Made by a program: the position numbers and the translations under genes
Part shown: positions 8,612 through 17,124 of the stretch, piece after piece
How positions within the stretch are numbered: the first letter of the stretch is position 1
Layout of the letters: each line of letters starts with the position of its first letter
The notes under the pieces: model-generated
The model's input: only the letters and a program-made list of their open reading frames with translations
The model's database searches: none
What the model was told of the DNA's origin: nothing
Source: Anaerolineales bacterium
GTDB lineage: Bacteria > Chloroflexota > Anaerolineae > Anaerolineales > Villigracilaceae
Length of the DNA: 64,000 nt
Direction of reading: 5' to 3'
Assembly: GCA_016789205.1 (NCBI GenBank)
Contig: JAEURF010000001.1
Location: 17,000 to 80,999 of the forward strand

Positions 8612-8765
8612 CGTTACTGAGATATTTCTCAGGGTCTTTGTCGAACGATTTCTTGCAACCAAGCGAACAGAAATAATAGGTTTTTCCATTGTATTCGGAT
8701 GTGCCCGCAGCTGTGGCGGGATCAATATCCATGTGGCAAACGGGGTCATGTACTGTAGTTATCAT
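8574..8765 (-). CDS. YHS-domain protein
   Basis: 63 residues. Almost the whole protein is a YHS domain: VHDPVCHMDIDP, YNGKTYYFCSLGCKKSF and DPEKYL, with the usual Cys pairs, then a His-rich tail (HSHNH). The domain is common as a stand-alone unit or fused to CopA/CopB ATPases, where it binds copper or silver. It lies 26 nt downstream of copB and overlaps a second YHS gene. Confidence 0.85.
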   Translation of the reverse strand: MITTVHDPVCHMDIDPATAAGTSEYNGKTYYFCSLGCKKSFDKDPEKYLSNDEHSHNHSSSMD

Positions 8766-8791
8766 CGCTATCTCCTTATTTGATATGGTTA

Positions 8792-10918
8792 TTAATTTAA
8801 ATTCATACGTCGTAATAATTGAGCATTAATTGCAACGACGATTGTACTGATTGACATTAATACGGCCCCAACTGCTGGTGAAAGCAAAATTCCTGCTGAT
8901 GCCAACACACCTGCCGCTAGTGGTAAAGCAATAATGTTGTAACCCGAAGCCCAAATTAGGTTTTGAATCATTTTGTTATAGCTAGCACGGCTTAATTTAA
9001 AAATCTTTACTACATCTAATGGGTTGCTCTTCACCAAAATAATTCCTGCGGACTCAACTGCCACATCTGTACCGCTTCCGATAGCAATGCCTACATCTGC
9101 ACGCGTGAGCGCGGGAGCGTCATTGACGCCATCCCCAACCATGGCTACTTTTTTACCTTGCTTTTGTAGTTCAATTACTTTTTGGTCTTTGTGTTCAGGC
9201 AATACTTCTGCAAAATACAATTTAATTCCAAGTTCATCTGCAACGGCTTTGGCAACTTCTTTGCTATCGCCTGTGAGCATGGCAACTTGAATATTCATTT
9301 CATTTAATTTTTTAATGGCTTCGTAACTTTCAGGGCGAATGACATCTGCTAAGGCAAATGCGGCAACAATCTTTCCGTCAACGATGAGATAAATAACGCT
9401 TTGACCCTTCTGACCTGCCAAAGAAGCAAAGTACAAAATTTCATTATCGGGTTTTAGATTCAGCATTTCAAGTAAGCGAGGCCCACCAACCCACAACTCT
9501 TTTCCATTATGTTTTGCATAAATGCCGCGTCCTTTAATGGCTTCAAAGTCAGAAACAACAGGTAAATGTAAGTTCTTATCTTTTGCAGCTTGGCGAATCG
9601 CTCTTGCAATAATATGTTCGGAATCTGCTTCAACAGCCGCAGTCAGGGCAAGTGCATGATTTTCATCTACATCTTTTGATTTAATAGAAACTACTCCTTG
9701 TTCGCCCTTCGTGAGTGTGCCAGTCTTATCAAAAATAATTACATTAATTTCACGCGCAGCTTCAAGGGACAAACGATTGCGAATCAAAATTCCGTTTTGT
9801 GCAGCAGAGGTTGTACTAATTGCAACAACAAGCGGAACTGCTAATCCTAAAGCATGTGGACAGGCAATTACTAAAACTGTTACCACTCGTTCCAATGTGA
9901 AAAGATCAAAGCCTATTGCAATCGTCCATAAAATAGCAGTTAATGCGGCAATGCCTATCGCAAGATAGAAAAGCCAGCCCGCCGCTTTATCCGCTAATAT
10001 TTGAGTATTCGATTTACTTTGTTGTGCATCACGGACAAGACGCATAATGCCAGCCAATGCGGTTTGTTCGCCGACGGCTGAAACACTTACACGCAAACTT
10101 CCATCTTGATTAATACTACCGGCGATTACTTTTGCACCAACGATTTTTTTAACTGGAAGTGATTCACCTGTAATCATCGCCTCATTCACATCTGACTCGC
10201 CATCTGCTACGACACCATCAGCTGGGATACTCGCCCCAGGGCGGACAAGTACAAGGTCGTTTAATTTCAATGAAGAAACTGGCATGGTATGAATACTACC
10301 ATCCGGCATAATGTGTTCAGCAGTATCAGGCATTAATTTTGCTAAAGCATTTAATGCGCCCGAAGCCTGACGCACACTTCGCATTTCAATCCAATGCCCT
10401 AATAACATGATGTCAATTAATGTAACGAGTTCCCAAAAGAACCCTTCACCTAAATTGAAAACCAAAGCGGCAAGGCTATATATGAAAGACACTGAAATCG
10501 CAAGCGAGATTAACAACATCATACCGGGCTGACGATTGCGAATCTCTGGCATGGCCATTTGAATAAATGGCACACCGCCATAGATGAAGACAATTACAGC
10601 AAATAACGGCATCACCCACTGACTGCCTACAAACTCTGGCATCATGAATCCAAACCACATTTGCAACATGGGGGTGTAAAGCAATACTGGAATACTTAAT
10701 AATAAAGAGACCCAAAATCGCTTGCGAAACATATCTTCATGCCCGCTATGATCTGTATGTCCAGCATGAGCATTTGTCTGTGAAGGTGTTGCATTATGCA
10801 TTGCATGAGCAGAATGATCTTGATGAGATGAATCCATCTTTTGCACATCGTTAACTACAGGTATACCTTGTTCTTCGTGTTTCATAGATTCATAATGATG
10901 TTCATGTGGGTCGTTCAT
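8792..10918 (-). CDS. copB: P1B-3-type copper/silver ATPase CopB
   Basis: Heavy-metal pump of 708 residues. In place of an HMA domain it has a His/Met-rich N-terminus of about 60 residues ([24 protein letters not shown]). Membrane helices follow, with TGES, the transport motif CPH (about 353-355), [10 protein letters not shown] (from about 397), SEHIIARA and [11 protein letters not shown] plus a His-rich tail defines the P1B-3 (CopB) group. Fourth gene of the csoR operon, so the operon carries two different copper ATPases. Confidence 0.94.
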   Translation of the reverse strand: MNDPHEHHYESMKHEEQGIPVVNDVQKMDSSHQDHSAHAMHNATPSQTNAHAGHTDHSGHEDMFRKRFWVSLLLSIPVLLYTPMLQMWFGFMMPEFVGSQWVMPLFAVIVFIYGGVPFIQMAMPEIRNRQPGMMLLISLAISVSFIYSLAALVFNLGEGFFWELVTLIDIMLLGHWIEMRSVRQASGALNALAKLMPDTAEHIMPDGSIHTMPVSSLKLNDLVLVRPGASIPADGVVADGESDVNEAMITGESLPVKKIVGAKVIAGSINQDGSLRVSVSAVGEQTALAGIMRLVRDAQQSKSNTQILADKAAGWLFYLAIGIAALTAILWTIAIGFDLFTLERVVTVLVIACPHALGLAVPLVVAISTTSAAQNGILIRNRLSLEAAREINVIIFDKTGTLTKGEQGVVSIKSKDVDENHALALTAAVEADSEHIIARAIRQAAKDKNLHLPVVSDFEAIKGRGIYAKHNGKELWVGGPRLLEMLNLKPDNEILYFASLAGQKGQSVIYLIVDGKIVAAFALADVIRPESYEAIKKLNEMNIQVAMLTGDSKEVAKAVADELGIKLYFAEVLPEHKDQKVIELQKQGKKVAMVGDGVNDAPALTRADVGIAIGSGTDVAVESAGIILVKSNPLDVVKIFKLSRASYNKMIQNLIWASGYNIIALPLAAGVLASAGILLSPAVGAVLMSISTIVVAINAQLLRRMNLN

Positions 10919-10966
10919 AATGCCTCTTAATCAAAAGAAATAGGGGATTTTCACCCCCCTATCAAA

Positions 10967-11185
10967 TTACAAAGTAATTAAACCTTCTGCTGGATAATTA
11001 ATTTCAGTCAACAAAGATTTAATATTATCTTCACTAGCAGGTGCATCAAAAGTAATTTCAACCTTTTTCGTGCTCAAATCTGCCTTTACAGATTGAACCC
11101 CTTGTAATTCACCCACTTCAGTTTCAATTGTGTGTGTGCAGTGGCCGCAGTGCATAGCAGGGACGTTATACGTTACAGTAGTCAT
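10967..11185 (-). CDS. copZ: HMA-domain copper chaperone CopZ
   Basis: Cytoplasmic protein of 72 residues, a single ferredoxin-like HMA domain with the MHCGHC copper site (11-16). It delivers Cu(I) to ATPase partners such as CopA. It sits between the cupredoxin and copB genes with short gaps. The extra His within the CxxC is a small departure from the usual MxCxxC. Confidence 0.92.
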   Translation of the reverse strand: MTTVTYNVPAMHCGHCTHTIETEVGELQGVQSVKADLSTKKVEITFDAPASEDNIKSLLTEINYPAEGLITL

Positions 11186-11211
11186 TTTATTTTCTCCTAA
11201 AGTTTATATTT

Positions 11212-11640
11212 TTATTGTGATACGACAATCAATTCGCCAACCATACCAGCCACTTCATGCCCTTGAATGGAGCAAAAGATCTTATACGTACCAGGTTCAG
11301 TTGCTGTAAAACTTAACTTACTTGTTGAACCAGATGCGGTAGAAATATGAAGGTCATATTCTGAGGTTTCTCCTCCCATGTGGTGTTGCTGACCAGATGA
11401 AGCACCTTCCATTTCCATATCCGTGATACTAATCTTTTCAATTACAAAATCATGTTCTTGTGCGCCACTGTTTGTAAAAGTTAATATTACAGCTTGGTTG
11501 GCAGGGATTGTGATAGATGCAGGCAAGAATAAAAACTCATTCATATCCACCGTGATTTCAGTTGCAGGTGTTGAGTTCTTACTTCCACATGCTGAAAGGA
11601 AAAGGACTGACATTGCTATAACTATTTTTTTGTAAAACAT
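11212..11640 (-). CDS. cupredoxin-domain lipoprotein
   Basis: Exported copper protein of about 142 residues. The start at 11640 is set by GGAG upstream; the N-terminus is a lipoprotein signal with lipobox LSAC. The remainder is a cupredoxin fold with type-1 copper ligands: the His of QEHDFVI, then Cys, His and Met of IFCSIQGHEVAGM. An inserted loop contains MEME and QQHHMGG, a further Cu-binding run. It probably binds copper outside the membrane. Second gene of the csoR operon. Confidence 0.86.
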   Translation of the reverse strand: MFYKKIVIAMSVLFLSACGSKNSTPATEITVDMNEFLFLPASITIPANQAVILTFTNSGAQEHDFVIEKISITDMEMEGASSGQQHHMGGETSEYDLHISTASGSTSKLSFTATEPGTYKIFCSIQGHEVAGMVGELIVVSQ

Positions 11641-11659
11641 ACTTTGAGCTCCTTGAAGA

Positions 11660-11929
11660 TTAAACTTTATTCGACATCTCAAAAACTTCAGTAATTTCTT
11701 TCAACACACGCTGGCGTTCTTTTTTGTCATTGCCTTGTACAGCTGTAATGACACACGAATTCAAATGATTCTCAAGAATCTGCGTGCTAACCTTGTTCAA
11801 CGCTGCATCGATAGCTTGAATTTGGCGAATCACGTCAATGCAATAAGCGTCTTCTTCCACCATACGAATTACGCCGCGTAAGTGGCCCTCTGCCGTTTTT
11901 AATCGTCTAAGTGTGTTTTCGTTATCCAT
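11660..11929 (-). CDS. csoR: CsoR-family copper-sensing repressor
   Basis: All-helical DNA-binding repressor of 89 residues released from DNA by Cu(I). The start (LRRLKTAEGHLRGVIRMVE) is the family signature. Cys30, His55 and Cys59 have the same spacing as the copper ligands Cys36/His61/Cys65 of the M. tuberculosis protein. First gene of a ten-gene minus-strand copper operon ending with copA; a C-run/G-run palindrome sits 41 bp upstream. Confidence 0.93.
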   Translation of the reverse strand: MDNENTLRRLKTAEGHLRGVIRMVEEDAYCIDVIRQIQAIDAALNKVSTQILENHLNSCVITAVQGNDKKERQRVLKEITEVFEMSNKV

Positions 11930-11969
11930 TTTTACCTCTGTTTTTTTGATGCAAACATTTTAGATATCT

Positions 11970-11989
11970 TATCCCCCCCTAGGGGGGTA
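11970..11989. promoter_or_regulatory. probable CsoR operator
   Basis: Near-perfect palindrome made of seven C, TA and six G, flanked by TAT and TA, upstream of csoR. CsoR operators are G/C-tract palindromes of this kind. Seen directly; binding is inferred. Confidence 0.7.
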
Positions 11990-12062
11990 GGGATGACCCA
12001 ACTATAAATCCAAATCTGGTATCTTGTCAAGGATTTAGACGATTAGGATGCCTTTATAAAAA

Positions 12063-13166
12063 TCAACTCTGCCGATTTATCAGTCGATCTAATTGGTCCG
12101 CTGCCTCGTCCTGAAGGTCTGGGAGCACATGCGAATATGTGTCCATCGTCTGTACGATGCTTGCGTGCCCCAAACGCTCTTGAACGATTTTAGGATGTAC
12201 CTTTGCCTTTAAAAGAAGAGTGGCAGATGTATGCCTTAGATCATGGAAGCGAATATCTGGCAAACCTGCACCTTCAATTGCTTCTTTGAACTTCCTAACA
12301 AGGAATCGCGGATTTATAGGATTGCCAGTATCAGTTGTAAAAATTAGCCCTTGAGATTTATTTAGCTTACCCAAATAATCCCTTAAGATATTGTTAGCAA
12401 AAACAGGAAGTTTCACCGCTCGACGGGATTGTTTTGTTTTTGGCTGAGTTACAACAACACCTTTTCCTATCTGATATTGCACAGCATGTTTTAGGTTTAT
12501 AGTTCTTTTACTAAGTTCACAATCTTCAACATGAATGCCCAACAACTCACCTTCTCGAAAAGAGCCAAAGATGGCTAAAATGTATAGCGTATAAAAGCGA
12601 TCTTCTTTTACAAACTCCAGAAATTTAATAACTTGTTCAAAGTCATATACACTCATCTCTCGTCGCGTAGGGTGGGGAGCATCGACGAAATCAGTTACTT
12701 TCCGAGAAATAACACCCCATCTAAGTCCATATTTTAATGCGCGACGTATTACAGAATGGATATATTGAACTGTCCGTTTTGATAAGCCGTGTTCCAGTTT
12801 TCGTGCATAAAACCATTGAAGATTCTCTGGCTGAAGGTCGGCAAGTTTCATCTTTCCAAAAGCCGGCAGAATATGAATTCTTATGAGCGATTCATAAGCT
12901 TGAACAGTTTTGGGACGTAAATTGTGTTTCACTACGTTTTCTAAATAACTGTTAAAGAATTCGCTTACAGTAACATTATTATTACGAGGTAATAAACCTT
13001 TTCTAAGTTGGTTTTGCTGCTCAACAAGCCATTCACGAGCATCTTTTTGTTGTTTAGCATATTTCAGTTTGCTCTTACCATTAGGTAAAGTCAATTTTGC
13101 AACCCAAAGGCCTTTGGGTTGCCGGTAATAAATAGAACCTTCACCGCGAGAACGTCTACGTGTCAC
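12063..13166 (-). CDS. tyrosine-type site-specific integrase
   Basis: Phage/ICE-type integrase of 367 residues. It has an N-terminal arm-binding AP2-like segment (GSIYYRQPKGLWVAKLTL), a core-binding SAM-like domain (about 65-155) and a catalytic domain with the full set Arg204, Lys245, His308, Arg311, His334 and Tyr344. It points out of the accessory region, with an excisionase-like gene behind it, as at the end of an integrative element. I found no direct copy of a tRNA end in the 130 bp between it and csoR, so the attachment site is unresolved. Confidence 0.93.
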   Translation of the reverse strand: MTRRRSRGEGSIYYRQPKGLWVAKLTLPNGKSKLKYAKQQKDAREWLVEQQNQLRKGLLPRNNNVTVSEFFNSYLENVVKHNLRPKTVQAYESLIRIHILPAFGKMKLADLQPENLQWFYARKLEHGLSKRTVQYIHSVIRRALKYGLRWGVISRKVTDFVDAPHPTRREMSVYDFEQVIKFLEFVKEDRFYTLYILAIFGSFREGELLGIHVEDCELSKRTINLKHAVQYQIGKGVVVTQPKTKQSRRAVKLPVFANNILRDYLGKLNKSQGLIFTTDTGNPINPRFLVRKFKEAIEGAGLPDIRFHDLRHTSATLLLKAKVHPKIVQERLGHASIVQTMDTYSHVLPDLQDEAADQLDRLINRQS

Positions 13167-13293
13167 TGCTTCCTTTTTTCAAACATAGTGGCGATAAATA
13201 CCAATCAGCATTATATGATTTGAGATGAAAATATAAAGCTATCTTGTTAAGTGTTTGATATGAATTAATGGTTTTTAAAATCTTCAAGTTATC

Positions 13294-13515
13294 TTAGCTA
13301 GATACTGAAAATGTTTTAGAGGACGAGTTAGTCTGTTGAGTTAGCCACTTCTGAAGGTCTAATTGTCTGATCCTCACGTTCCGTCCCAGTCTCAGGTGAG
13401 GGATTTGATTCATGGATACTAGATAATATATCTTCGACTTTGAAATCTTTAAATAAAGTGCGACTTCTGGGACTGTTAAGATTGTGTCTTCCATTATTAA
13501 GGTCTTTGTATTCAT
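13294..13515 (-). CDS. excisionase-like MerR/HTH_17 DNA-binding protein
   Basis: About 73 residues. LTVPEVALYLKISKSKIYYL followed by PHLRLGRNVRIRQLDLQKWL is the classic winged HTH of excisionase/HTH_17 proteins. The ATG at 13515 has AAGGAG 8 nt upstream. It is located behind the integrase, as expected for a directionality factor. Odd point: it lies almost entirely inside the end of the preceding gene in another frame (188-nt overlap). Confidence 0.82.
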   Translation of the reverse strand: MNTKTLIMEDTILTVPEVALYLKISKSKIYYLVSMNQIPHLRLGRNVRIRQLDLQKWLTQQTNSSSKTFSVSS

Positions 13516-13786
13516 TTTCAACTCCTTGGAAATAATCAACTAGTTTTGCCAGATAAATTGCAACAACTGTAAATCGTTCTTCTTTCGTCATTTCGCTCGT
13601 GTCGTTGATAGGGAAGCGAGGCATATCCAAAAGAGATATATTAGGTTTTGGGTCAAAACCTGACATATTCTTTCCTATGGCACAGCTTTCAACACATATC
13701 TCATTCATGGCATTTCTGCATATCGCAGAACACCAAAGAGGAGGGAGCTGAAAATTCTGTTGTTGATTTTTATTGTTTTCTTTCAT
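13328..13786 (-). CDS. Cys-rich hypothetical protein overlapping the excisionase gene
   Basis: About 152 residues from ATG 13786. The first half has a Cys cluster (WCSAICRNAMNEICVESCA, about 18-36), likely a small metal site, then MTKEERFTVVAIYLAKLVDYF, a plausible helix. The last 60 residues overlap the excisionase gene in a different frame and are of low complexity (Ser/Pro/Glu), so the end may be a by-product of overlap or of a lost stop. No family recognised. It is in the same transcription unit as the coupling-type ATPase. Confidence 0.55.
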   Translation of the reverse strand: MKENNKNQQQNFQLPPLWCSAICRNAMNEICVESCAIGKNMSGFDPKPNISLLDMPRFPINDTSEMTKEERFTVVAIYLAKLVDYFQGVENEYKDLNNGRHNLNSPRSRTLFKDFKVEDILSSIHESNPSPETGTEREDQTIRPSEVANSTD

Positions 13787-13834
13787 ATTATTAATTCCGA
13801 TGGCCAGCCGAAGGAGGCCGACCATCAACGCAAC

Positions 13835-13966
13835 TCACAAGGTCGCTTTTAAATGCCATTGACCACAATGTCTACATTGGCAAAAGGGCGGCCTTTTGTA
13901 TTTAGGTCGTTGCAGACTGATAATGCTCCACAACTCACTAAATACATCACGGAGTATTTGCGCCAT
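13835..13966 (-). CDS. 43-aa zinc-finger-like peptide
   Basis: Very short gene preceded by an ideal ribosome site (AAGGAGGTGAGACT then ATG). The peptide is basic in the middle and ends in FCQCRHCGQWH, a CxCxxC...H cluster that could bind one zinc. It lies between the coupling-type ATPase gene and the Cys-rich gene on the same strand. Family unknown; the ribosome site is the main support. Confidence 0.55.
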   Translation of the reverse strand: MAQILRDVFSELWSIISLQRPKYKRPPFCQCRHCGQWHLKATL

Positions 13967-14023
13967 AGTCTCACCTCCTTTCGGCTAACCTGCTTACAAC
14001 GGGTCAAGCCCGTAGAAGCCTTT

Positions 14024-15508
14024 TTAAAGTGCTGGTGGCTTGGATTGCGTTTCTGCCTTTACATTTCTTTTATTGATAACTTCTAAAGCATCACGAATCC
14101 TTACACCACGTTCTTGCATCATTCTCTCTTTCAATTCATCAACGTTTGACTTTGAAGGTAAATTTGAAATTTCTTTTGTCTTTTTTACCCAAAGCACATT
14201 TTTGTCGAGTATCTTTTCCGATCTATATCTTCTGATAATGCATTCCCTATGCTGCATCCTTTGAAGGTCATTGGCAATTTTCAAATACTGACCTCTATCT
14301 GGTTCTGTGACAGGGTTTTGGTTCTCCGTTTTTGCAGATAACTTCACAGTTGCTGGATCGTAGGGAAATATCTGTTGTGCAAGTTCAAACGCTTCCTCAA
14401 AGTTGCTAACTGCAAACGAAACAATATTTCCAATAGACCAAATTTGTTGACGTAATGTCGGCGCAAGCTGAGATAAAGCTTGTAAAACAATATAGAGTTC
14501 CAATTTTCTTGAGCGATAAAGCGGGGAGAGCATACCTACCTCTTCAGCCATGCCAGGTATTGAAAGTAAAGAATAAACTTCATCCATTACCAGAGCTACA
14601 GGTTCATCGTTTGGATCGCCTGGCGTTCGTTTATTTATCTCGCTCATAATTAAGGAATAGACCTGTGTAAATAAGTAATGTTGTGTATTCTTCTGATTGA
14701 TGAGCCTTGCACCATTCACCAAAACTATCAGTCCCTTTTTGATAGCTTCCTTTGGAGTCCATGCTGGACGATAGAAGCCAACTCGGGCACGTGTTGCTGC
14801 TGGTTCAACTGCTCCTAAAAGAGCTGTAAGCGCATATGACCGAAGCTCTCTTTCCGCTGGTTTAATTGCCAAGAAAATTCTTTCCAAGAACCACTTTGCT
14901 TCAGGGACTTTGTACCCATAAAGGTCAACACATTTTCTTAAAAGAAGTGGGTCTGCAATGAGCTTCTTAGCTTCAGTGACTTGCCATGTTTCTCCATATT
15001 CGTTAGTAATGGAAGTAAGCACTCGAAATATTTGAGGTGCGATCTCCCGAAGACCTAAGCCAGCAAGGAACGGTGCATCTCGAATAAGTTCAGGAGCAAG
15101 TTTGGTTAGGTTATTGGAAACCCTTTGGACTTGTTCCTCATATCCAAAGCCATACAGATGAGAAAACTCAGGCATAGGTACAGTAAATTCTGGATGTCCC
15201 ATTTCATCGTATACAAGTCGTTTGATAAATTTCTCGCTTTCCGATTCACTTGAAATGAGTGAAAGAATATTGTCTGTAATTGACCCTGACCAATCAAGAA
15301 CAAAGATAGCTCGGTTGGGATAGGCTTTGAAATAATCCACTAGATGCCGCGCAAGTGAGGAAGTTTTGCCAGTACCTTGCCTTCCAATATATAAAGTTCC
15401 CATGGTAAGACCATCAGGCAAGAGTTCATCATGCGAGATAGTCCTGCTATTCGGAAACGCAGGGTCATCGGGCCACATAATTTTCTTAAAAAAGTCTAAA
15501 TCAAACAT
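14024..15508 (-). CDS. FtsK/HerA/VirD4-like P-loop ATPase (putative conjugation coupling protein)
   Basis: 494 residues. Walker A is IGRQGTGKT (41-49); Walker B with MDE lies near 307 (PVALVMDEVYSLL); a later QALSQLAPTLRQQIWSIGN has the sensor region of TraG/TraD-type ATPases, which move DNA through a membrane pore. There is no N-terminal membrane segment, so it may rely on the small membrane proteins encoded next to it (16.3-17.0 kb). The neighbouring gene, overlapping by 8 nt, is replication-relaxation-like. A transfer role is inferred from context. Confidence 0.75.
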   Translation of the reverse strand: MFDLDFFKKIMWPDDPAFPNSRTISHDELLPDGLTMGTLYIGRQGTGKTSSLARHLVDYFKAYPNRAIFVLDWSGSITDNILSLISSESESEKFIKRLVYDEMGHPEFTVPMPEFSHLYGFGYEEQVQRVSNNLTKLAPELIRDAPFLAGLGLREIAPQIFRVLTSITNEYGETWQVTEAKKLIADPLLLRKCVDLYGYKVPEAKWFLERIFLAIKPAERELRSYALTALLGAVEPAATRARVGFYRPAWTPKEAIKKGLIVLVNGARLINQKNTQHYLFTQVYSLIMSEINKRTPGDPNDEPVALVMDEVYSLLSIPGMAEEVGMLSPLYRSRKLELYIVLQALSQLAPTLRQQIWSIGNIVSFAVSNFEEAFELAQQIFPYDPATVKLSAKTENQNPVTEPDRGQYLKIANDLQRMQHRECIIRRYRSEKILDKNVLWVKKTKEISNLPSKSNVDELKERMMQERGVRIRDALEVINKRNVKAETQSKPPAL

Positions 15509-16274
15509 TTTGTCTCAACGGATATTGTTTTCCATCGCTCCAATAATAAATAGGCGCAGTCAATTGTTCTCCAATGCGGACTTTCAGAAAGGTGGCGTGA
15601 TCGACAAAAAATACATTTGGAGGAGCGCCAGCGACAGAGCCGGCATGGCGTTCCCCAAGTACAAAATTTTCTACCACTCCTTTCGGTACATCACAGGCAA
15701 AAACCACGAGTGCTTTCGCAGCGAACTTTTCTTCAATCTTTTCTAGATTTCTTGCATAGGCTTGCAACTTACCGCGGATTTTTCCTGAAAAGAAGAAATT
15801 ATTTTTTGTACAATATTCAAAAAGTAACATTCTTCGCTCAGGGTAAATAATTCCCCATTCAGGAACCGATCCACATCCATAGAAGAACCTTTCAGCCACG
15901 ACCACACCATCTGTCCTCGCTCTATAAAAACGAACCAATCCTTCCGTGCAGGCTAGACCATGCGCAACTTTTGAAAGCCCATATAATTCATCTGTTGTTT
16001 TACCTTTTACATGTTTTGGAGCAACATAAATTAATTTCTTACCGTAACGAATGCTTCGTAGTTTTCTTTGTTTTGAGAGCTTTTGCAAAACACTTTCGGT
16101 TCGTCGATGTCGATTACTTTCTTTGCCCGTAAACCATAGTTGAAAATGTCTTTTAGTCGCCCAATGAAATACCTGGGAGGCTTCGATATACTTCTCTACG
16201 GGAATAGAGTACATAGGCATTTTTGACCTTTCTGCGAGGAGTTTGGAAAACAAACTTCCGCCATATATCCACAT
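15501..16274 (-). CDS. replication-relaxation-like protein
   Basis: 257 residues. The N-terminal part (about 25-100) is winged-helix-like (YIEASQVFHWATKRHFQLWF, then KLRSIRYGKKLIYVAPKH). The middle has HGLACTEGLVRFYRAR and a PEWGIIYPERRMLLFEYCT stretch, the layout of replication-relaxation proteins of mobile elements (wHTH plus a nuclease-like fold). The end overlaps the ATPase gene. The ATG at 16220 has a better ribosome site (GAAAGG), so the first 18 residues may not be translated. Confidence 0.6.
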   Translation of the reverse strand: MWIYGGSLFSKLLAERSKMPMYSIPVEKYIEASQVFHWATKRHFQLWFTGKESNRHRRTESVLQKLSKQRKLRSIRYGKKLIYVAPKHVKGKTTDELYGLSKVAHGLACTEGLVRFYRARTDGVVVAERFFYGCGSVPEWGIIYPERRMLLFEYCTKNNFFFSGKIRGKLQAYARNLEKIEEKFAAKALVVFACDVPKGVVENFVLGERHAGSVAGAPPNVFFVDHATFLKVRIGEQLTAPIYYWSDGKQYPLRQNV

Positions 16275-16287
16275 TAGACTTTCTACA

Positions 16288-16608
16288 TTAGAAAATCAAA
16301 TTCACAATCCAAACAGTAATAAAAGACAGAATCACCCATCCCAACACAATCATTACGAAAGCCAAAAACTTAAAGGTGAAGAAAAGTTGCCGATCCCATT
16401 CGGAAGGAAATCTCGCTGCATCAGCTCGATCTAGCCACTCGTTGGCAATCCTTTCTATTATTATGGGAACTCCACTCCAAAAACTGATAACTGAAGTGAG
16501 GATGAAGCTGACCATAAATATAATGATCCTGCCAATCCAAGGAAGGAAGAATCTTAAGACTTGGCTTATCAACTGCATCAAAGTTAGGAAATTAATCATT
16601 CGTACCAT
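16288..16608 (-). CDS. small two- to three-helix membrane protein
   Basis: About 106 residues with hydrophobic helices near 8-60 and 78-103 separated by a charged segment (EWLDRADAARFPSEWDRQ). The start at 16608 is set by GGAGGT 7 nt upstream, inside the end of the preceding gene (13-nt overlap, coupled translation). Sits between the coupling-type ATPase side and another single-helix protein, so it could belong to a transfer apparatus. Not recognised. Confidence 0.6.
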   Translation of the reverse strand: MVRMINFLTLMQLISQVLRFFLPWIGRIIIFMVSFILTSVISFWSGVPIIIERIANEWLDRADAARFPSEWDRQLFFTFKFLAFVMIVLGWVILSFITVWIVNLIF

Positions 16609-17039
16609 GTCATTACCTCCAGCCAAGTGCCATCTTCCAAAACTACAATCAATGCAGGGTCAAGGAGTGCTACCTGAAAGATGAACGTCAAGAAAAACAG
16701 CAATCCTTTTAGTAAATTGCCTAGTAATGCTTCTACATCTGGTAAAATACCGACAGTCTGATTGTTTTTAAAATCTTGTTTCTTCGGTGCTGGTGCGGGT
16801 AAAAGTCGAGGAGCTTCATGAGCAATCACAAACCCCTTGAAACTAAAACCGAACCTTTTCAATGTCTCAATCCTATCTTGAGCAACTTGAGGGACATTCA
16901 CCGGCTCAAAAACCCATTCATCTTTATAGAAAGGTTGAACAGGTACTTCTCCTTGTCCAACAACGCGAAAACGCCAATGATTTTTGTATCCGACTTGTAT
17001 TGCTCTGCGTGCTTCATATGAAATAATTTTTGTGTTCAT
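16596..17039 (-). CDS. hypothetical protein with one C-terminal membrane segment
   Basis: 147 residues, with a good ribosome site (AAAGGAGACAAGA). The first 80 residues look cytoplasmic (RFRVVGQGEVPVQPFYKDEW), then a proline-rich stretch (RLLPAPAPKKQ) and a hydrophobic helix (about 110-134). No family recognised. It begins the minus-strand run that continues through the membrane protein, relaxation-like protein and ATPase. Confidence 0.6.
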   Translation of the reverse strand: MNTKIISYEARRAIQVGYKNHWRFRVVGQGEVPVQPFYKDEWVFEPVNVPQVAQDRIETLKRFGFSFKGFVIAHEAPRLLPAPAPKKQDFKNNQTVGILPDVEALLGNLLKGLLFFLTFIFQVALLDPALIVVLEDGTWLEVMTWYE

Positions 17040-17124
17040 TCTTGTCTCCTTTTACGTCAATCATATTGATTTCAATTCCAAGCACAATCGCTAAACAGAA
17101 CCTTAGCGCACTAAGGATTAACTT

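Noticed and set aside
12000..12062. tRNA-Lys 3' end as attachment site next to the integrase
   Set aside because: No stretch matching the tRNA-Lys T-arm or acceptor was found here on either strand.
13853..14086. Plus-strand open frame of 77 codons
   Set aside because: Opposite the 43-residue gene with an ideal ribosome site and the end of the ATPase gene; no signal of its own.
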